Source of the DNA: Planctomycetota bacterium
GTDB lineage: Bacteria > Planctomycetota > B15-G4
Assembly (NCBI GenBank): GCA_029259695.1
Contig: JAJDEQ010000089.1
Coordinates: 1-46,504, forward strand
Length of the DNA stretch: 46,504 bases
Direction of reading: 5' to 3'
Shown here: positions 42,098-46,504 of the stretch, piece after piece
Layout: every line of letters begins with the position of its first letter
How positions within the stretch are numbered: position 1 is the first letter of the stretch
Notes under the pieces: generated by a model
The model's database searches: none
Seen by the model: the letters and a program-made list of their open reading frames with translations, nothing else
What the model was told of the DNA's origin: nothing
Made by a program: the position numbers and the translations under genes

Positions 42098-44314
42098 GTG
42101 CTCTCCGCGACCTGGACGATCCTCAACGAGGCGGCGATCTTCGTGCTCGTCGGCTTCGCCATCGCGGGCCTGCTCGAGGGCTGGCTGGCGGGCGGCCGGC
42201 TGCTGCGCTTCTTCAAGGGCGACAGCCCGCGCTCGGTGATCCTGGCCACCCTGCTCGGTGTGCCGTTGCCCCTGTGCTCGTGCAGCGTGCTGCCCACCGC
42301 CGTGACGCTGCGCAAGCGCGGCGCGAGCAAGGGCGCCACGCTGTCGTTCCTGATCTCGACGCCCGAGACCAGCGTCACCTCGATCCTGCTGACCTACGCG
42401 CTCATGGGGCCGCTGCTCGCGGTGGTGCGTCCGCTGGCCGCCGCCGCCACGGCCATCTCCGCCGGCCTCGCGGAGAACGCGCTCACCCGTTACCTGCTCG
42501 GCACGAGCAAACGCGCCGCGAGTGACGACGACGGGGCCCCGGACGGCGACGCTGCCGACGTCCCGGCAGCCCGCGAAGAGCACGGGCACGCCACGCACGA
42601 GCACGCAGCCCAGGCACACGCCGAGCACACTCACGCAGGCCACACCGACGCAGGCCACACCCACGCCGAGCACACCCACGCGGGGCACGGTGCGCCCGAG
42701 GAGCACGGGGACACCTGCGGTCACGACCACGACCACGATCACGGCGACCACAGCCACGAGCCGGCCGCCTTCGCCGCGGATGTCACCCCGCCGGCGGGCG
42801 CCGCCGCCAAGCTGCAACAAGGCATGCGCTTCGCCTTCGTGGACCTGTTCGACGACATCTTCGGCTGGATGATGGTCGGCATCCTGGCCGCCGCCGCGAT
42901 CCAGGTCTGGCTGCCGCCCGACGCCCTGGCCACCCTGACCGGCGGCGCGTTCACCACCATGCTGGTGATGGTCGTGATCGGCGTGCCGCTCTACGTGTGC
43001 GCCGAGGCCTCGACCCCAATCGCCGCGGCGCTGGTGGCCCAGGGCCTCGACCCGGGGGCCGCGCTGGTCTTCCTGCTGGTGGGCCCGGCCACGAACATCG
43101 GCTCGCTCGGTGTGCTCGACAAGATGCTGGGCCGGCGCACGGTGGCCGTCTACCTGGCCGCGATCATCATCGTGGCCCTGGTCATGGGCGGACTGCTCAA
43201 CCTGTTCGTGGGCAGCTCCGAGCTGGGCCTGCAGATGCGCGCCCTCGAGGAACCGCTGGTCCCGGACGGCGTCAAGCAGGCGGGCGCGTTGGCGTTCCTC
43301 GCCCTCGGCCTGGCCAGCGCGCGCCGGCTGCGCTACGGCCCGCGCAGCGCGACCTGGCTCGACCGCTGGCTGCCCTTCCGGGTGACCAGTCCGCGCCTGC
43401 TCGCGTCGGCGCTGGTCGCCGTGGTGCTGCTCTGGGCCGGCTCCGGACTGTTCACCGTGGCCCCCGGCGAACTGGGCGTGATCAAGCGCTTCGGTGCGAT
43501 CGAGGGCGCCCCCGTGGGTCCCGGACTGCACTACGCCCTGCCCGCACCGTTCGGGAGCCACGACACGATCGACGTGACCGGTGTGCGCCGCACCGTGATC
43601 GGCCTGCTGTCGGACGATCCGCGCAGCCTGCCCGACCGCGAGGCGTCCTGGCACCTCGTGGGCGACGAGAACATCGCCGAGCTGATCCTCTCGGTGCACT
43701 GGGGCGCCCACGCCGACGGTGCGCTGGCCTTCCAGTACGGCGTGGCCGACCAGGAAGCGCTGGTGCGCAACGTGGTGCTGGCCATGGTGCGGCGACAGCT
43801 CGGCGGCATGTCCATCAGCCAGGCCCTGACGACGCACCGCCTGCCCCTGGAGCGTGAACTGCTGGCGCTCGTGCGGGCGCGCCTCGACGTCTGCAAGAGC
43901 GGCGTCGCCGTGCACACGATCCAGATCCTGGACGCCCACGCGCCGATCGAGGTGCACGCCGCCTTCCGGGACGTGGCCGGCGCCCTGGAGGATCGCGCCA
44001 CCCAGATCCACGACGCCCGCGCCCGCGAGGCGAGCCAGTTGCCCGAAGCTCGCGGCGACGCCGAGCGCATCGTGGCCGAGGCCCGGGGCGAGGCCGCGCG
44101 CAGCGTGCACCGCGCCCGGGGCGAAGCCCACCGCTTCTCGGCCCTGATCGACGTCTACGACCGCTGGCCCGAGGTCACGCGCAAACGCATGCAACTCGAG
44201 GCCCTGGAGCGCGTGCTGCCGCGCATGCGCAAGTACCTCAAGCCCACCGAGAGTGACGACGGCAACCTCGAGATCTGGTTCACCGGACCCGACGGCGAGC
44301 TGCCCCTGCGATGA
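42098..44314 (+). CDS. Fusion of SO_0444/ArsP-type metal efflux permease and HflK-like SPFH domain
   Basis: 738 residues from GTG 42098. The N-terminal part (1-420) is a permease of the DUF318/ArsP (PF03773) kind, eight or so helices: LNEAAIFVLVGFAIAGLLEG, the cysteine-containing signature GVPLPLCSCSVLPTAVTLRK (59-62), SFLISTPETSVTSILLTYAL, then later VPLYVCAEASTPIAAALVAQ and FLLVGPATNIGSLGVLDKML. Between them (162-220) is a linker with 20 histidines (for example EHTHAGHTDAGHTHAEHTHA), typical of zinc/copper exporters. A helix (432-450) then leads to an SPFH domain (453-640: LFTVAPGELGVIKRFGAIEG, GPGLHYALPAP) and a helical end (640-710) like HflK. The gene is continuous; no frameshift is seen at the join near residue 430. 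The fusion is not one I know. Confidence 0.93.
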   Translation: MLSATWTILNEAAIFVLVGFAIAGLLEGWLAGGRLLRFFKGDSPRSVILATLLGVPLPLCSCSVLPTAVTLRKRGASKGATLSFLISTPETSVTSILLTYALMGPLLAVVRPLAAAATAISAGLAENALTRYLLGTSKRAASDDDGAPDGDAADVPAAREEHGHATHEHAAQAHAEHTHAGHTDAGHTHAEHTHAGHGAPEEHGDTCGHDHDHDHGDHSHEPAAFAADVTPPAGAAAKLQQGMRFAFVDLFDDIFGWMMVGILAAAAIQVWLPPDALATLTGGAFTTMLVMVVIGVPLYVCAEASTPIAAALVAQGLDPGAALVFLLVGPATNIGSLGVLDKMLGRRTVAVYLAAIIIVALVMGGLLNLFVGSSELGLQMRALEEPLVPDGVKQAGALAFLALGLASARRLRYGPRSATWLDRWLPFRVTSPRLLASALVAVVLLWAGSGLFTVAPGELGVIKRFGAIEGAPVGPGLHYALPAPFGSHDTIDVTGVRRTVIGLLSDDPRSLPDREASWHLVGDENIAELILSVHWGAHADGALAFQYGVADQEALVRNVVLAMVRRQLGGMSISQALTTHRLPLERELLALVRARLDVCKSGVAVHTIQILDAHAPIEVHAAFRDVAGALEDRATQIHDARAREASQLPEARGDAERIVAEARGEAARSVHRARGEAHRFSALIDVYDRWPEVTRKRMQLEALERVLPRMRKYLKPTESDDGNLEIWFTGPDGELPLR

Positions 44315-44441
44315 ACGACCGCACGCCCACCCGCGTCTCCCCGCCCGCCCGCCGAGGGCGCCCCGCAACGCCGCACCAGCGCGTGCGTCACGCCCCCTCG
44401 CGACCCGACAGCACACGCTCCACGCACGGACCCGACCGGCC

Positions 44442-45389
44442 ATGAAGATCCTCCTCATCCTCGCCGCTGCGGCGTTGCTCGTGCTCGGCGCGTCGAGCTG
44501 TTTCTTCGTCGTGGACCAGACCGAGTTCGCGATCCAGATGCGCTTCGGTGAGCCGGTGGCGACGCTGGTCGAGCCGGGCCTGTACCGCAAGTGGCCCACC
44601 GACGTGGTCGTGCGTCTCGACAATCGCCTGCAGGTGCTCGAGAACCCCGGCCCCGGCCAGGACGATAAGGAGTACCTGACCGAGGACGAGCAATCGGGCA
44701 TCGGCAAGAACGTGGTCGTGACCACCTACACCTGCTGGCGTATCCGCTCCGAGCCCGCCGCCGCGCTGCGCTTCCTGGAGACCATGGGCGACGTGCAGAG
44801 CGCCGCGGCGCGCATCGGCGACGTGGTCGTGTCCGAACTGGGCGCGGCCCTGGGCCAGAACGACTTCACCGTGCTGGTGAGCGAAGACCCGGCCCAGCGC
44901 AACTGGGACGACTTCCTGCTCACCGTGCGCGAACGCTGCGCGGCGCGCATCGACGAACCCTACGGCGTGGAGCTCGTGGACATCGGCATCCAGCGCCTGA
45001 ACTTCCCCGACCAGAACCGCCGCAACGTGTTCGAGCGCATGCGCGCCGAGCGCGAGACGATCGCCGCGCGCTACCGCAGCGAGGGCGAGGAGCTGGCCAC
45101 CGGCATCCGCGCCCAGGCGGAGCGTCAGCGCGAGGAGATCCTGGCCGAGGCCAACGAGGAAGCCGAGAAGATCCGCGGCCAGGCCGACGCCGAGGCCGCG
45201 CGCATCTACGCCGAAGCTTACGGCGCCGACCCCGAGTTCTACGAGTTCATGCGCACCCTCGAGGCCTACGAGAAGACCCTCGACGAGGGCACCACCGCGA
45301 TCCTCTCGGGCAACAGCGACTTCCTGCGCCTGCTCAACCCGCGCGCCGCCGACGTGCTCCCTCCCGCCGGCGCGGACGACGACTCCTGA
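44442..45389 (+). CDS. hflC: HflC-like SPFH membrane protein
   Basis: 315 residues from ATG 44442, 127 bases after the fusion gene. A single N-terminal membrane helix (ILLILAAAALLVLGASSCFF), then the SPFH domain starting VVDQTEFAIQMRFGEPVATL and VEPGLYRKWP. The helical part NFPDQNRRNVFERMRAERET, then RYRSEGEELATGIRAQAERQ and REEILAEANEEAEKIRGQAD, followed by DPEFYEFMRTLEAYEKTLDE, is diagnostic of HflC. In E. coli HflC pairs with HflK around the FtsH protease. Here the partner is likely one or both of the neighbouring HflK-like domains. The end is Ala/Asp-rich. The 127-base gap may hold an own promoter, although no strong signal is seen. Confidence 0.92.
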   Translation: MKILLILAAAALLVLGASSCFFVVDQTEFAIQMRFGEPVATLVEPGLYRKWPTDVVVRLDNRLQVLENPGPGQDDKEYLTEDEQSGIGKNVVVTTYTCWRIRSEPAAALRFLETMGDVQSAAARIGDVVVSELGAALGQNDFTVLVSEDPAQRNWDDFLLTVRERCAARIDEPYGVELVDIGIQRLNFPDQNRRNVFERMRAERETIAARYRSEGEELATGIRAQAERQREEILAEANEEAEKIRGQADAEAARIYAEAYGADPEFYEFMRTLEAYEKTLDEGTTAILSGNSDFLRLLNPRAADVLPPAGADDDS

Positions 45390-45465
45390 TGGGCACACAC
45401 CGAGCCGGCCGACCGCGCAGCACCCGGGCGAGGGGCGCGCCGGGGATCCGCCCGGAGCGCGCGTC

Positions 45466-46413
45466 ATGAGCGTCCGCCTGCGCTGGATCGTGCTGGTGCT
45501 GATCGTGGCGCTGATGGCGTGGCTCGCGTCCGGCGTGTACTTCGTGCAACCGGACGAGCGCGCGGTGGTGCGCTGGTTCGGTCGCGTGCCCGTGGGCCAG
45601 GACCGGGTGCCGCCCGGGATGCACTGGGCCCTGCCGGCGCCCTTCTGTCGCGTGGAGCGTCCCAAGACCACCGAGGTGCGGCGCATCTACATCGGCCTCT
45701 CCCCCGACGAGCGCGAGGCGATCAACCGCGGCGACCGCATGGCGCGCCTGGCCAGCACCCCCTCCGACATGCTCACGGGCGACGTGAACATCCTCAAGGT
45801 GACGATGGTCGTGCAGTACCAGGTGGTCGATCCGGTGCAGTACCTGTTCGGCACGGCGAACCCCGATCGCATCGTGGCCGGCGCGGTGCAGGGCGTGCTG
45901 GCCAAGGAGCTGTCGGGCATGGCCGTGGACCAGGCGCTGACCGGCGCCAAGGCCCAGTTGCAGAGCGCGACCCTGGCCCGGGCACAGGAGCTGCTCGACG
46001 ACTACGGCGTCGGCGTCCAGCTCGTGGCCACCAACCTCGAGGCGATCGAGCCGCCCCGGGCGATCATCACCAGCTTCCAGGACGTGGTCAGCGCCAAGAA
46101 GGACGGCGAGAAGGCCACCGAGAGGGCCCACGCCGACGCGAGCCGCATCATGAGCTGGGCCCGTGGTGCGGCCATCACCGCCCAAGCCGAGGCCGAAGGC
46201 TACGCCACCGGCCGCCTGGGCCGAGCCCGGGGCGAGGCATCGCGCTTCAACAGCCTGCTGGTGGAGTACACCCGGAACCCGTCGGTGTTCCGCCAGCGCC
46301 TGCTGCTCCAGACGCTGGAGACGGTGCTCCCGCGCATGGACACCTACATCCTCGACCGCCAGCCGGGCGACCCACCCACGAGCGTGCGCCTGATCGAGGC
46401 CGAAGAGGGCTAG
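45466..46413 (+). CDS. hflK: HflK-like SPFH membrane protein
   Basis: 315 residues from ATG 45466, 76 bases after hflC. One N-terminal helix (LRWIVLVLIVALMAWLASGV), then VYFVQPDERAVVRWFGRVPV, VPPGMHWALPAPFCRVERP, the HflK-like VNILKVTMVVQYQVVDPVQY, and a coiled region with RAHADASRIMSWARGAA, AEGYATGRLGRARGEASRFN and LLLQTLETVLPRMDTYILD. It closely parallels the SPFH half of the fusion (for example RARGEAHRFSALI and LEALERVLPRMRKYL there). A second HflK-like partner next to a fused one is unusual. The usual HflK N-terminal Gly-rich region is absent. The last 91 bases of the window (46414-46504) contain no recognisable gene. Confidence 0.9.
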   Translation: MSVRLRWIVLVLIVALMAWLASGVYFVQPDERAVVRWFGRVPVGQDRVPPGMHWALPAPFCRVERPKTTEVRRIYIGLSPDEREAINRGDRMARLASTPSDMLTGDVNILKVTMVVQYQVVDPVQYLFGTANPDRIVAGAVQGVLAKELSGMAVDQALTGAKAQLQSATLARAQELLDDYGVGVQLVATNLEAIEPPRAIITSFQDVVSAKKDGEKATERAHADASRIMSWARGAAITAQAEAEGYATGRLGRARGEASRFNSLLVEYTRNPSVFRQRLLLQTLETVLPRMDTYILDRQPGDPPTSVRLIEAEEG

Positions 46414-46504
46414 ATCTCCCCACGGCAACGCCCACCGGGCCCGGCTCGGCGTTGGCAGGCCTCGACGCGCAGGGCGCGCCGGTCACCGCGCCCGGCGTCA
46501 CGCC

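Noticed and set aside
41255..44725. A 1156-codon open frame on the minus strand opposite the permease-SPFH fusion
   Set aside because: It is the antisense shadow of a GC-rich gene: its product is His/Arg/Gly-rich with no domain, and it runs across rpmG and the arsR operator.
46414..46504. A further gene at the right edge
   Set aside because: The remaining 91 bases have no start with ribosome site and no recognisable product.

Overview
The window is about 46.5 kb of very GC-rich bacterial chromosome, with dense genes and no mobile elements, rRNA, tRNA or CRISPR. The gene content points to a member of the Planctomycetota, probably a high-GC lineage close to uncultured or marine groups. The evidence is a Ser/Thr kinase fused to a SUMF1 (formylglycine-enzyme-like) domain, divergent from a tandem pair of ECF-like sigma factors; several exported proteins with planctomycete-style C-terminal beta domains; a full MoxR/DUF58/Bat operon; and an L33 protein of the short two-cysteine kind. 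The phylum call is inferred from gene content and was not tested by phylogeny.

Layout. 1-1903 (minus): the start of a 2-phosphosulfolactate phosphatase (comB) whose C-terminal part carries a 24-bp tandem repeat, and a membrane-anchored coiled-coil protein with a BRCT-like end. 2223-4519 (plus): coaE and rho. 4661-13750 (minus): an eight-gene MoxR-DUF58-BatA/B/C/D/E operon in which nearly every junction is a 1- or 4-base overlap. 13919-17459 (minus): an unknown exported protein and recG. 17510-22088: an exported SUMF1 protein, a small membrane protein, an acidic unknown protein and a large exported unknown. 22228-27107: the kinase/sigma-factor locus. 27091-31201 (minus): aroA coupled to a CpsD-like P-loop protein, and a VLCAD-type acyl-CoA dehydrogenase.

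31321-34207 (plus) is a self-contained unit: a cobalamin riboswitch, an intrinsic terminator that can serve as its expression platform, two exported proteins (one beta-propeller-like) and a strong closing terminator. It looks like a B12-controlled surface or periplasmic capture pair with no transporter attached. 34400-37338 (plus): a methyltransferase coupled to a membrane-anchored sulfatase-superfamily enzyme.

37343-46413 looks like a metal, probably zinc, island. On the minus strand is an operon of ABC ATPase, MacB/FtsX-type permease, a His-rich lipoprotein and a DUF3299 lipoprotein. After rpmG, on the plus strand, comes an ArsR/SmtB regulator with a complete alpha5 zinc-site pattern and a 12-2-12 operator upstream. 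It is followed by a 738-residue protein that joins an SO_0444/ArsP-type efflux permease, with a linker of 20 histidines, to an HflK-like SPFH domain, then by hflC-like and hflK-like genes. This permease-SPFH fusion inside a metal-regulated, three-SPFH gene cluster is the best candidate for an undescribed system in the window: a metal exporter built into an HflKC-like membrane scaffold.
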